A DNA stretch of 46,423 nt from an uncultured Pseudanabaenaceae cyanobacterium (GTDB lineage Bacteria; Cyanobacteriota; Cyanobacteriia; PCC-9006; JAAUQQ01), in contig CALLAT010000032.1 of NCBI GenBank assembly GCA_938002085.1, positions 1 to 46,423 on the forward strand, read 5' to 3'. The translations under genes were made by a program, and so were the position numbers. Below are positions 1 to 7,758 of the stretch, one piece after another; position 1 is the first letter of the stretch; every line of letters starts with the position of its first letter. The notes under the pieces are model-generated. The model was not told the DNA's origin. It was given only the letters and a program-made list of their open reading frames with translations, and did not search any database.

Positions 1-32
1 GGCTCAGCCAGGTTCATGAAACTGGCTGAGCC
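1..32. other. Perfect 11-bp hairpin
   Basis: Bases 1-11 and 22-32 are exact reverse complements with a 10-base loop. The hairpin lies about 190 bases beyond the end of the minus-strand menH gene. No T-run follows on the plus strand, and the minus-strand continuation is outside the window. It may be a terminator for a gene to the left or for menH, but this cannot be settled here. Confidence 0.5.
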
Positions 33-221
33 AAAACCTGTTTGAGTATTCACCTCTACTGCTTTCCAAGGAGAAAAATTTGGGTGGGTACAGTCTTGGT
101 GATACTAGGGCTAAGACCCATATCTATATGAGCATAGGTAATCTAGCCAACATTTCTTTTGCAGAAATCATGAGCGTGGCACCTGTGCCTTGTAACTAAA
201 TCGCACCAATTCGTCCCAAAT

Positions 222-1040
222 CTATAGTCTTTCCATCAATCTGCGAATTTCAGTCACAGTCACACTAGAATCCTCTAGAGTTATGTTATGGCCTAACCCA
301 CGTAGCACTCTCAGTTCAAAATCAGTGTTACATTGAGCCATTTTTTGAGAAATTGATACAAATTTAGAATCGAGTGCACCTGCGACGTAGTGCAGTTTTG
401 ATGCTGTAGAGGTCAGTTCTTGCCAGAGATTTGGCTGAGAGCCTAGTCCCATACTTTTGAGAGAGTAACAAATTTCATCCGGGTTATTACGTAGGCGTTG
501 CTCGATAAGACTTTCGACCAATGACGTTTTCCACAAGGATGCAAATAGTGGTTGCTCATACCAGTCTCTTAAAAAAAACTTAAGATCCTTTTTGATCTTT
601 TTACATCTGATCAAATCTAACGCTCGCCTAGCTTCGCGCTCTTTTTTCGTTAACAATCCAGGCGACCCAGAGATAATTTGAGCCTGTGGAAAACTTTGGG
701 GAAAACGTAGGGCCAAGAAGAGAGCCAGTCTTCCCCCCATTGAATAGCCCACGAGCAAATCTGCTCGCTGGGCAGAGGATGAGTCTGACGGTGCCAATGC
801 TTGATGGATTAAGGCTGCACTGCCTTCCATTGTGTACTGGGTGGCATCCAGTCCGAGGCTACGACCGTGACCTGGGAGGTCGACTGCCAAGCAGTGATAG
901 TCAGGAGCTAGAGCTTCCATGATTCCCAGCCAGTCTAGGCTAGAGCCCATAAAGCCATGCAAAAAAACAATGCGTGGACTGTGGCGATCACCCCGTTCGA
1001 TCCAGTGAAGTGCTCCAGAAGCGCGTTGGGCTAATCTCAT
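222..1040 (-). CDS. menH: MenH-like alpha/beta hydrolase (SHCHC synthase)
   Basis: Probable 2-succinyl-6-hydroxy-2,4-cyclohexadiene-1-carboxylate synthase, a step of phylloquinone/menaquinone synthesis; phylloquinone is the photosystem I quinone in cyanobacteria. The 272-residue soluble protein is a single alpha/beta-hydrolase domain of normal MenH length. Visible motifs are the oxyanion segment FLHGFMGS near residues 26-33, the nucleophile elbow GYSMGG with Ser100, and a late GLGHN with the catalytic His near 251. An Asp lies in the GALDSKF stretch. The DLPGHGRS motif follows strand 4 as in MenH. It has no signal peptide. It lies 247 bases downstream of mgtE on the same strand, and no other men genes are in view. 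A generic hydrolase of the same fold is the main alternative. Confidence 0.72.
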   Translation of the reverse strand: MRLAQRASGALHWIERGDRHSPRIVFLHGFMGSSLDWLGIMEALAPDYHCLAVDLPGHGRSLGLDATQYTMEGSAALIHQALAPSDSSSAQRADLLVGYSMGGRLALFLALRFPQSFPQAQIISGSPGLLTKKEREARRALDLIRCKKIKKDLKFFLRDWYEQPLFASLWKTSLVESLIEQRLRNNPDEICYSLKSMGLGSQPNLWQELTSTASKLHYVAGALDSKFVSISQKMAQCNTDFELRVLRGLGHNITLEDSSVTVTEIRRLMERL

Positions 1041-1287
1041 GATTTAAGGAAGACAATAGTTGACGAGCAACGACGGTTCCAGCCCTTAATATGAACTGGA
1101 TCTCAGAGAAATGAGCCTGAAAAGGGCTGTGAGCAGTCTATTGAGAGATAACGCAAGGGTTGAAGGGGTGAATCGATCCCGGCTTACGTATAATTACCTC
1201 TGTATTTGTACTTAGTCATGCGATTTTCAAGATCCCCAGCGGATTCTATTAAATTTGAACAGATCCCAGAGGTGATTAATTCTTGGG

Positions 1288-2670
1288 CTAGTTCAAGATG
1301 ATGGCTCGGGCAACGCTTAAATAAATGAAGACGCCGAGGACATCCACTGCGGTCGTAATAAAAGGAGCAGACATGAGTGCAGGGTCCAAGCCAATCTTTT
1401 GGAAGAGCAAGGGCAAGCTGGAGCCTGCTGTGGAAGCCAGAACGGAGATGGCCGCTAAGCTAATGCCCACAGAGATCGAGACTGAAATATCTCCCTGGAG
1501 CCAATAGGCCCAGACCGCGACGACTGCAGCCAGCATGAGACCTAGGAATAGTCCTGCAGTTGCTTCTCGGGCAATGACTTTGGCGGGGCCCAGGCTGCGG
1601 ATGCGATCGGTGTTGAGGCCTCGGATAACGACGGTGGAGGATTGGGCTCCCACATTGCCGCCTGTCCCAATGAGTAGGGGGATGAAGGCTGTGAGGGCGA
1701 CCACTTCTTGGAGTACATCTTGTTGGGAGCTGATGACAGCACTGGTGCCAGTATTGGTCACGAGGAGGACTAGCAGCCATAGCACCCGGCGGCGAGCGAC
1801 GGTGAGCAGGTTGGTCTGGAAGTAATCGTCGCTATCACCAGTTTGCACACCGCCCTGGGCGTATATATCTTCTGTGGCTTCAGCTTCGATCACGTCCAAG
1901 ATGTCATCGACGGTGACAATGCCCACCAGCCGTTCCTCTCTGTCCACGATGGGCACTGCTAAAAAGTCATAGCGCTGGATGACACGGGCCACTTCTTCTT
2001 GATCAGCATCGGTTTGTAGGGCGACCACATCGCGGGTCATGATCTCGCCGATGGTTTGTTGGGGGCGAGCAACGACGAGGTCGCGTAGGGAGAGGATGCC
2101 TCGCAGCCGCCGGGCCTGGTCAGTGGTGTAGAGATAATAAATAGTCTCTTTCACTTCCGCTAGGCTGCGAATGTAATCCAGAGAGGCTGAGACAGTCATG
2201 CTCTCTTTCAGGGCGATGTACTCCGGGGTCATGATGCGCCCGGCAGTATCGGTTTCATAGCCCAGCATCATTGCGGTGGCTTCCCGCTCTTGTTGGCTCA
2301 TTTGTACGAGCAGTTGACGGACGACTTTGGCTGGGAGTTCGTCGAAGAGACGCACCCGATCATCGGGGGACATGCAATCGACGATATCCAGGACTTCTTG
2401 ACTTTTGAGTTCTTCCAGCAAGCGCTGCTGAATATTCGTATCAATATGTTCGTAGACTTCGATCGCTTCATCCTTAGAAAGCAACCGAAAGGCAATGGCC
2501 TGCTGTTGGCGGGGCAGATCCTCAATGGCATCGGCGATATCGGCAGGCTGAACCGGCACTAGCAGAGCTTTTGCGCCCTCCAGATTATTTTGCTCCAGCA
2601 AGACCTCTAACTGGGCCCGCACAAGGCTACGAATTTCGGTGCGCGATCGCGCTGCCGCAGAATCCATCAA
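1288..2670 (-). CDS. mgtE: Magnesium transporter MgtE
   Basis: MgtE-family Mg2+ channel of the inner membrane, 460 residues, the usual length. Order of domains: an N-terminal MgtE_N superhelical region (about 30-135) with repeated acidic motifs, a pair of CBS domains (about 140-265) that bind Mg2+ and gate the pore, and a C-terminal membrane domain (about 300-458) with five hydrophobic helices. The pore-lining region carries the family signature around GTGGNVGAQSS. The start is the ATG at 2670, after which the reading frame runs without a break. Mg2+ supply matters for chlorophyll and carbon fixation. The 439-base upstream region is divergent with the pentapeptide gene and carries a long palindrome; no M-box riboswitch was recognised there. 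Function is assigned with high certainty on family features. Confidence 0.93.
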   Translation of the reverse strand: MMDSAAARSRTEIRSLVRAQLEVLLEQNNLEGAKALLVPVQPADIADAIEDLPRQQQAIAFRLLSKDEAIEVYEHIDTNIQQRLLEELKSQEVLDIVDCMSPDDRVRLFDELPAKVVRQLLVQMSQQEREATAMMLGYETDTAGRIMTPEYIALKESMTVSASLDYIRSLAEVKETIYYLYTTDQARRLRGILSLRDLVVARPQQTIGEIMTRDVVALQTDADQEEVARVIQRYDFLAVPIVDREERLVGIVTVDDILDVIEAEATEDIYAQGGVQTGDSDDYFQTNLLTVARRRVLWLLVLLVTNTGTSAVISSQQDVLQEVVALTAFIPLLIGTGGNVGAQSSTVVIRGLNTDRIRSLGPAKVIAREATAGLFLGLMLAAVVAVWAYWLQGDISVSISVGISLAAISVLASTAGSSLPLLFQKIGLDPALMSAPFITTAVDVLGVFIYLSVARAIILN

Positions 2671-2894
2671 GCAAGGTCCCGTCGTTGAAAATCAGATATG
2701 GCCACTGATCAGACGCCTAATAATCCTTACGCCATGATGAGATGAGCGTTCCAACTTCCAATCATCGCCTAAGCTGGCGCAAGATGCACTGCACTCCGGT
2801 CACAGTGCTTCGATGGGAAGGAAGTCTCGTTGAGCAGGATCCAGTCTTAAATGAGCTAATTTGAGCGATGGTGATGTTTTGATTCAAATCACTG

Positions 2895-2923
2895 TCTTTT
2901 TTGTGGGATCCCCACAAAAAAGA
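2895..2923. repeat. 13-bp perfect palindrome with 3-base centre
   Basis: The left arm 2895-2907 (T-rich, ending GTGGG) and the right arm 2911-2923 are exact reverse complements around ATC. The T-tract comes first and the A-tract last on both strands, the reverse of an intrinsic terminator, so it is more likely an operator, cruciform or RNA hairpin in the mgtE leader. It lies about 225 bases upstream of mgtE and about 185 bases upstream of the pentapeptide gene. Confidence 0.75.
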
Positions 2924-3095
2924 TCTTTTCTTATTGGAACGCAGTGGTTTGGTGAGCACATTGACTCATTGAGTAAACATTAAATACTTCTTAAGCTTTT
3001 TGTGACTAATTGACTAAAAGGTCGCCTAACTTGTAGGGGAGCAAGACAAGATCTTCCGGTCCGAACAACTGACTTGGAGCCGCAGATCTGATTAA

Positions 3096-3103
3096 AAGGA
3101 GGT
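3096..3103 (+). promoter_or_regulatory. Strong Shine-Dalgarno of pentapeptide gene
   Basis: AAGGAGGT lies six bases before the ATG at 3110. It fixes that start and suggests efficient translation; most genes in the window have weaker sites. Confidence 0.85.
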
Positions 3104-3109
3104 CAGCTT

Positions 3110-4027
3110 ATGGATATGCATGGGCTACTGAATGAATATGCTAATGGTGCGCGCGCCTTTGAAGGTGCCGACCTCCAGGGTGCCAATTTAGAAAACCTGA
3201 CTTTGGTGGGAATTCAGCTCGAAGGAGCGAATCTCATGGGAGGAAACTTTAGCCGCTGCTTTTTGCTTAAGGCGAATTTGCGGGATGCGTTTCTCAATTG
3301 GGTGAACTTGAGCTATGCCAAGCTGAGTGATGCCAACCTGTCTGAAGCTGATATGACGAAGGCCAACCTCACCGGGGTCTTTGCGATCAATGCCAATTTT
3401 CATCGAACGAAGCTGAGCGGTGCTCGACTCCAGGATGCTAATTTGCGTGGCGCAGATTTACGGGGGGCTAACCTTTGTAGTGCTAATTTGCGTGGCGCTA
3501 ATCTACGCAATGCCGATCTACGCCGGGCTAATTTGAACTGGGCCAATCTGGAAGGCACTCGCTTGAGTGGTGCTAACTTAGATGGTGCCTTTCTCAACCA
3601 TGTGAACCTCAAAGGGGCTTATCTCAATGGTTTGGATTTGAGTGGTATTAACCTCGATGGTGTGGATTTGGGGGAAGCGAAGCTCAGCGGGGTAAAGCTT
3701 AACGGGGCTAGGCTGTCGGCCTCTCGACTACAGGCAGTCCAGATGCGTGGAGGTAAGCTCACCGGCGCAAATCTGCAGGGAGCAAATTTGACCGAAGCGC
3801 TGTTGCGCAATGTGGACTTGAAGTGGAGCAATCTTTGCCAAGCTGATTTAAGCGGGGCTGATTTGCGGGGGGCCAACCTGCTCGGTGCCAATATCGAAGG
3901 GGCAATTTTTACGAATGCCCTAGTTTCTACAGCGATGGCTCGCTATCTCAGTTTGATTGCTGCGGGTAAGCCTAGGGTGGGTGAGCGGAGCACGGTAGAA
4001 ACGCTGGAGTCTTGCATTGCTGTATAG
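3110..4027 (+). CDS. Pentapeptide-repeat protein
   Basis: The 305-residue protein is built almost entirely of A(D/N)LXX-type pentapeptide repeats from about residue 15 to 275. These would fold as a right-handed quadrilateral beta-helix with about ten coils. No signal peptide, transmembrane helix or fused catalytic domain is seen, so it is probably cytoplasmic. Cyanobacteria carry many such proteins, and the function of most is unknown; a minority elsewhere (MfpA/Qnr type) mimic DNA, which cannot be inferred here. The start is set by the strong ribosome binding site at 3096-3103. The short tail ending LESCIAV lies outside the repeats. A hairpin terminator at 4134 marks the end of the transcript, so the gene is probably monocistronic. 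Confidence 0.9.
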   Translation: MDMHGLLNEYANGARAFEGADLQGANLENLTLVGIQLEGANLMGGNFSRCFLLKANLRDAFLNWVNLSYAKLSDANLSEADMTKANLTGVFAINANFHRTKLSGARLQDANLRGADLRGANLCSANLRGANLRNADLRRANLNWANLEGTRLSGANLDGAFLNHVNLKGAYLNGLDLSGINLDGVDLGEAKLSGVKLNGARLSASRLQAVQMRGGKLTGANLQGANLTEALLRNVDLKWSNLCQADLSGADLRGANLLGANIEGAIFTNALVSTAMARYLSLIAAGKPRVGERSTVETLESCIAV

Positions 4028-4133
4028 GGCTGAATTCTCGGCTGTTTCGCCTGGCATGGTTTGGGGCCGCATCGCTCCCTTTCTTTCGTGATGGCTAACT
4101 GACGCGAATATAACGAGATATCTCGGAACATCT

Positions 4134-4171
4134 CGGCGCGATCGCAATTGAGCAGCGATCGCGCCGGTTTT
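4134..4171 (+). terminator. Rho-independent terminator with HIP1-built stem
   Basis: The 12-base arms 4134-4145 and 4155-4166 are perfect reverse complements with a 9-base loop, followed at once by GTTTTGTTG. Each arm contains one GCGATCGC octamer. It is placed about 105 bases after the pentapeptide stop. Confidence 0.8.
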
Positions 4172-4281
4172 GTTGCGTAGCAAGATCAGTTGTTGCAGAG
4201 CAAGACGATTCGAGCGGTCTAGACCCTGGGTCTTTGTAGGCTGGGGCTATTGAAATGCATTAGGAAAACTGGGATTGTGCC

Positions 4282-4608
4282 ATGGGCCTCAAAGTCATTG
4301 ATACCTTCGACACGAGCTTTACGCTGACTGCGGAAGCAGAGGAGCTGCTCATGGCCCTATTAAAAGAGCCTAGTTTTGCTCAGAAGGTTGGTGACCATAA
4401 GGGCTGGGTTGAGGCAAAGTTTACTGGGCAGCTGTTTCAGCCTGTGCCTTACAGCAGTAAGACGCCCAAGGGTATGGCGGCAGAGTTTGAGCCGTATCAC
4501 GATGATCCTGAGCATTATGCGATCGTCCATGTGCCCCCACCATTTATGTTTCAGGCCAAGATTTTTAAGCCTAGTCGCCTTTGTGCTGTTTTTCAGAAAG
4601 CGGCTTGA
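4282..4608 (+). CDS. Small conserved-looking protein of unknown function
   Basis: This 108-residue soluble protein starts at an ATG in GCCATGGGC. I do not recognise a family. It has an N-terminal segment with helical character (TAEAEELLMALLKEP), then a run rich in Pro, His, Tyr and Asp (EPYHDDPEHYAIVHVPPPFM), and a short C-terminus with one Cys. There is no signal peptide or membrane segment. The 112 bases to the next gene could permit cotranscription with the GIY-YIG gene. It is called as a gene because of its ordinary amino-acid composition, its plus-strand context between two real genes and the lack of a better frame. No function is proposed. Confidence 0.6.
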   Translation: MGLKVIDTFDTSFTLTAEAEELLMALLKEPSFAQKVGDHKGWVEAKFTGQLFQPVPYSSKTPKGMAAEFEPYHDDPEHYAIVHVPPPFMFQAKIFKPSRLCAVFQKAA

Positions 4609-4720
4609 GGTGATCTTCCACTGCCCTAGGTTTATCTGGGGTCTCTTTTGAATGCATCTGTAACAGCACATTGCTGCAATGTGCTTCGACGCAAGATTCC
4701 TCCTACGCCTAGGATTTCCC

Positions 4721-5290
4721 ATGACTTTTACCCCTGCCGTTCCGAAGGCTGCGATCGCTTTGAGTACTACTCCCTTAGCCCACCTCGACTTCATTGCCTA
4801 TCTCACCGAAGCAGGAGAGATCTTAACGGAGCCTTTTGATGGCAAGGTTGGCATTTATGCGATTTTTGACGAAGCCCAAACCCTTCAATACATAGGATTT
4901 TCTCGCAATGTGTACCTCAGCCTGAAGCAGCACTTAACGCGGCGACCAATGCTCTGTCATTGGGTGAAGTTGCAGACGGTGGATCGACCTAATCGCACGG
5001 CCCTGGCGCAGATGCAGGCGGATTGGATTGCGGAGAATGGTTCGACACCAGCGGGGAATGGCGAGGATGCAGCTGTTTGGGGGCAGGCGATCGATGCCAA
5101 AGCGCAGATCTTGCCCGAAGAGCAGGCGGCCTATGATGCAGCGGATGAAGCGGGGCAGATTAAGGTGCTGAAAAACGTGGCACGGCGAGTGGAGGCGGAG
5201 ATTAAGCAGGTCTTGGAAGAGCGAGGAGTGACGATGAAGTTGCGCTTTGATCCGAAGCTGAAAGAGCAGGGTTTGCTGACGTTGAAATAG
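4721..5290 (+). CDS. GIY-YIG-fold protein, probably catalytically altered
   Basis: The 189-residue protein carries a GIY-YIG superfamily domain: GIY at residues 44-46, YIG at 57-59, an Arg at 62, and the closing Asn at 113 after SENG-like STPAGN. Members normally cut DNA using a Tyr, an Arg and a Glu. Here the helix that should carry the Glu reads ALAQMQADWI, with Gln99 where Glu is expected, so nuclease activity is doubtful. The C-terminal half (115-189) is charged and helical. I chose the ATG at 4721 over an upstream in-frame ATG at 4679 because the residues from MTFTPAV onward look like the natural protein start. It is 62 bases upstream of the ABC ATPase gene on the same strand. The role is unknown. 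Confidence 0.75.
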   Translation: MTFTPAVPKAAIALSTTPLAHLDFIAYLTEAGEILTEPFDGKVGIYAIFDEAQTLQYIGFSRNVYLSLKQHLTRRPMLCHWVKLQTVDRPNRTALAQMQADWIAENGSTPAGNGEDAAVWGQAIDAKAQILPEEQAAYDAADEAGQIKVLKNVARRVEAEIKQVLEERGVTMKLRFDPKLKEQGLLTLK

Positions 5291-5352
5291 AGCAAATAGG
5301 GATGGAGGCTGGGGCGTCATACTGAAATATCAGTCAGGCTTAGCAACTTGCC

Positions 5353-6108
5353 ATGATCGACCTCCAAGCCATCCACGTTACTTTTAACGCCGGTACTCCT
5401 CTAGAATCGCCTGCCCTGCGCGGCATTGATCTTCAGATTCCTGAAGGGCAATTTATTACTGTGATCGGTAGCAACGGTGCTGGTAAGTCCACCTTGCTTA
5501 ACGTGCTGGGCGGCGGCATCATTCCCCAACAGGGCCGAGTCAAAATTGGTGAGCAGGTCGTGACTCGCTGGCCCGTAGCCCAGCGATCGCACCTCGTGTC
5601 CCGTGTATTCCAAAACCCTCTCCTGGGGTCTTGTGCCCACCTCACTGTGGAAGAAAACCTAGCCCTGGCGGATCAACGGGGCAAGCGACGAGGCTTGGGC
5701 GGTGCTTTGAAGAAAGAGCGGCGCGGGCGGTTTCGCCATCGCCTCGCTCAACTGGGCTTAGGTCTAGAAAATCGGTTGGGCGATCGCATGGGCCTACTCT
5801 CCGGTGGCCAGCGCCAGGCCATCTGCTTACTGATGGCCACCCTGGCAGAGCACAAGATTTTGCTGCTCGATGAGCATACCGCTGCCCTAGACCCCAAGAC
5901 TGCTGAGGAAGTGCTGCGCATTACTCGACAGTTAGTGGCGGAGCAAAACCTGACGACGCTGATGGTCACGCACAGTATGGGGCAGGCCTTAGCAGTGGGC
6001 AATCGCACCCTGATGCTGCATGAAGGCCAGATTATTTGGGATGTCGCGGGTTCTGAGCGCAGTCAGTTTTCGGTGGAAGATCTGTTGGGAAAGTTTGGAA
6101 AGCTGTAA
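5353..6108 (+). CDS. ABC transporter ATP-binding protein (COG1101-like)
   Basis: This 251-residue ABC ATPase would power import of a small molecule at the inner membrane. It shows Walker A GSNGAGKST (39-47), a Q-loop Gln near 87, the signature LSGGQRQ (149-155), Walker B ending LLLDEH (169-174) and the switch His207 in MVTHSM. The DEH after Walker B and the overall pattern resemble the PhnK/TrpX-associated group that normally works with a membrane permease and an ABC_sub_bind periplasmic protein. Neither partner is adjacent here. A related ABC_sub_bind domain does occur 20 kb away, fused to GGDEF-EAL (25227-28142). Substrate cannot be predicted. The ATPase assignment is firm and the subgroup is tentative. 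Confidence 0.88.
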   Translation: MIDLQAIHVTFNAGTPLESPALRGIDLQIPEGQFITVIGSNGAGKSTLLNVLGGGIIPQQGRVKIGEQVVTRWPVAQRSHLVSRVFQNPLLGSCAHLTVEENLALADQRGKRRGLGGALKKERRGRFRHRLAQLGLGLENRLGDRMGLLSGGQRQAICLLMATLAEHKILLLDEHTAALDPKTAEEVLRITRQLVAEQNLTTLMVTHSMGQALAVGNRTLMLHEGQIIWDVAGSERSQFSVEDLLGKFGKL

Positions 6109-6462
6109 GTGGTAGGACATAAACTATTAGTGATCTAGATCATTTTTTAGATATTAATCATTCATAACTCAGCTAAATGACTTATGTAATTTGGCTGATT
6201 TGAGTGAAATAGAAAAGGATTTTTTTTGAATTGCGTGCAGCCTCTGACGTTTTGAAAAGATTCTATAAGCTGGGAACTTTGTAGACTAAAAAAACTACGC
6301 TTAAATGCTTGAAAAGCCTATATAGATAAGGTTCTGATTTTTATCCGGATGATTCTAAAACTATTTTCTTAGACTAATCTCTGGATAAAAACTATGTTTA
6401 GTTAAACCATTTCAAAGAGCTCTAACTTAGGGTTTAAAAGTGTTCCTTGAAATGTGTGTTCT
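6109..6462. other. AT-rich intergenic region with nested inverted repeat
   Basis: This 354-base stretch is clearly more AT-rich than its flanks and has no credible gene. TTTTTATCC at 6338-6346 pairs perfectly with 6383-6391, and inside that loop TCTAA pairs with TTAGA. The structure ends about 70 bases before the surface-protein start, so it may lie in its leader. A weak TGATCTAGATCA palindrome followed by six T at 6131-6148 may help end the ABC transcript, but its stem is short. Confidence 0.55.
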
Positions 6463-7509
6463 ATGAAAGTTCTCAGTCGTACTGCGCCACCCGTGATAGC
6501 AGTCACAACATTGCTAATGAGTTGGCCACTGGCCCAGCCTGCGATCGCTGCAAATTTAGGGGTTGCCAATGATTACAACGTGTTTGTTTTTAACGATTAC
6601 ACGCAAACTCCGCACTCTAGCGATGTCTGGGGACGTTTAGCAGTGGGTGGTAATGCAACCGCTCCAGGGGGTGTCAATCTGGTTTCACAACTCCCCAGCT
6701 CGTCTCAATTGTCAGGTTCAAATGCCCCTGCTTTAGTGGTGGGTGGTGATCTGACATTGAGTGCTCAGGTTCGCGGAGATGCCCTCGTGGGCGGGAACCT
6801 GTCTGCGGTGCCGAATCGGGGGACAGGCACGATTACTGGCGCTTTGACCAGTGCGGGCACTGTCGCTGGCGTTAATGTCATGGGAGGGGTAACGAATGAT
6901 CCGACTCTGGTTGGACAGAGCGGCACCCTCAACAGCTTTTTTACAGCTGCTTATAGCGAGTTGGCGACCCTTTCCAGCTCCTTGCAAGGTTTGTCTCCTA
7001 CGGGAACGGTCCAAAACAATTGGGGCAGTCTTCGCTTGGAAGGCTTGAATACCAGTACTAATGTTTTTTCGCTGACGGGCAGTCAATTGACGGGGTTGAA
7101 TAACCTCACGATTGATGCGCCCACAGGCTCCACGGTGGTAGTCAATGTGGATGGCGATGTCACGCTGCAAAACCATGCAATGAATTTGCTTGGGGTGCAA
7201 CGTGAGAATGTCCTGTTCAACCTTGTCAATGCTTCGACTGCGAATATTGGCACCTTGAACGGCGGTTTCTCTTTCCAGGGCAGTCTGCTGGCACCGGATG
7301 TGGATGTCTTTGGCTATAACGGAAACTTCGAAGGAACATTGGTGGCGAATTCATTTACGGGCACCTTGGAAGCGCATAACTATCAGTTTGAGGGAGTTCT
7401 GCCGGGTGACATTAGCCCGGATGCGGCGGTGCCAACGCCTGCTCTCCTGCCGGGCTTGCTGGGGCTTGCTGCGGCGATGCGAAAGCGTCATCAGCAGGCG
7501 GTTGCTTAG
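6463..7509 (+). CDS. Choice-of-anchor A family exported protein with PTPA-CTERM signal
   Basis: A secreted surface or matrix protein. From the ATG at 6463 it has a signal peptide of about 30 residues ending near QPAIAAN. A choice-of-anchor A domain follows (LGVANDYNVFVFNDYTQ and later VVGGDLTLSAQVRGDALVGG), predicted to be beta-rich with many Gly, Asn, Ser and Thr. The C-terminus has PTPALLPG, a hydrophobic stretch and a basic AMRKR tail. That tripartite tail is the cyanobacterial PTPA-CTERM sorting signal, cut by an exosortase and coupled to export to the envelope or beyond. No exosortase is in this window. A second in-frame ATG at 6454 is possible. An AT-rich structured region precedes it. 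Confidence 0.85.
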   Translation: MKVLSRTAPPVIAVTTLLMSWPLAQPAIAANLGVANDYNVFVFNDYTQTPHSSDVWGRLAVGGNATAPGGVNLVSQLPSSSQLSGSNAPALVVGGDLTLSAQVRGDALVGGNLSAVPNRGTGTITGALTSAGTVAGVNVMGGVTNDPTLVGQSGTLNSFFTAAYSELATLSSSLQGLSPTGTVQNNWGSLRLEGLNTSTNVFSLTGSQLTGLNNLTIDAPTGSTVVVNVDGDVTLQNHAMNLLGVQRENVLFNLVNASTANIGTLNGGFSFQGSLLAPDVDVFGYNGNFEGTLVANSFTGTLEAHNYQFEGVLPGDISPDAAVPTPALLPGLLGLAAAMRKRHQQAVA

Positions 7510-7758
7510 TTGTGTAACCTGCGTCTGGCTTATGTTTTGGGAGCTTGATACCGATTTGCATCAGCGAATGGAACGTTGCAATCGCCCTGGGGACGCTTGA
7601 TCTAGCGATCGCAACATCATCTTTCACAGAACGGTATGGGTCTCATCAATGTCTGAAAGCCTACGCGAAAGCGGTTTGGAGTCCCGTGGGTTTCCCATTT
7701 TCTCGATGAGAAACCTTTGGAATACTAATAGAGGAATGAGCCTCTAACGACTCTGCCC

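Larger units (their letters stand above)
2671..3109. other. Divergent intergenic region between mgtE and the pentapeptide gene
   Basis: This 439-base stretch separates two genes read outward, so it must hold both promoters. It contains the palindrome at 2895-2923 and a strong ribosome binding site at its right end. A 65-codon minus-strand frame at 2762-2959 lacks any recognisable features and is not called as a gene. Confidence 0.7.

Noticed and set aside
2762-2959. 65-codon minus-strand frame between mgtE and the pentapeptide gene
   Set aside because: No motif, no ribosome site, and it covers the palindrome; more likely regulatory DNA.
2671-2960. Possible M-box magnesium riboswitch in the mgtE leader
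   Set aside because: The conserved M-box elements could not be found on the minus strand by eye.
7620-7758. Possible cyclic di-GMP riboswitch before the diguanylate cyclase
   Set aside because: The leader has a short hairpin (TTTCTC/GAGAAA near 7690-7705) but none of the conserved GEMM elements.
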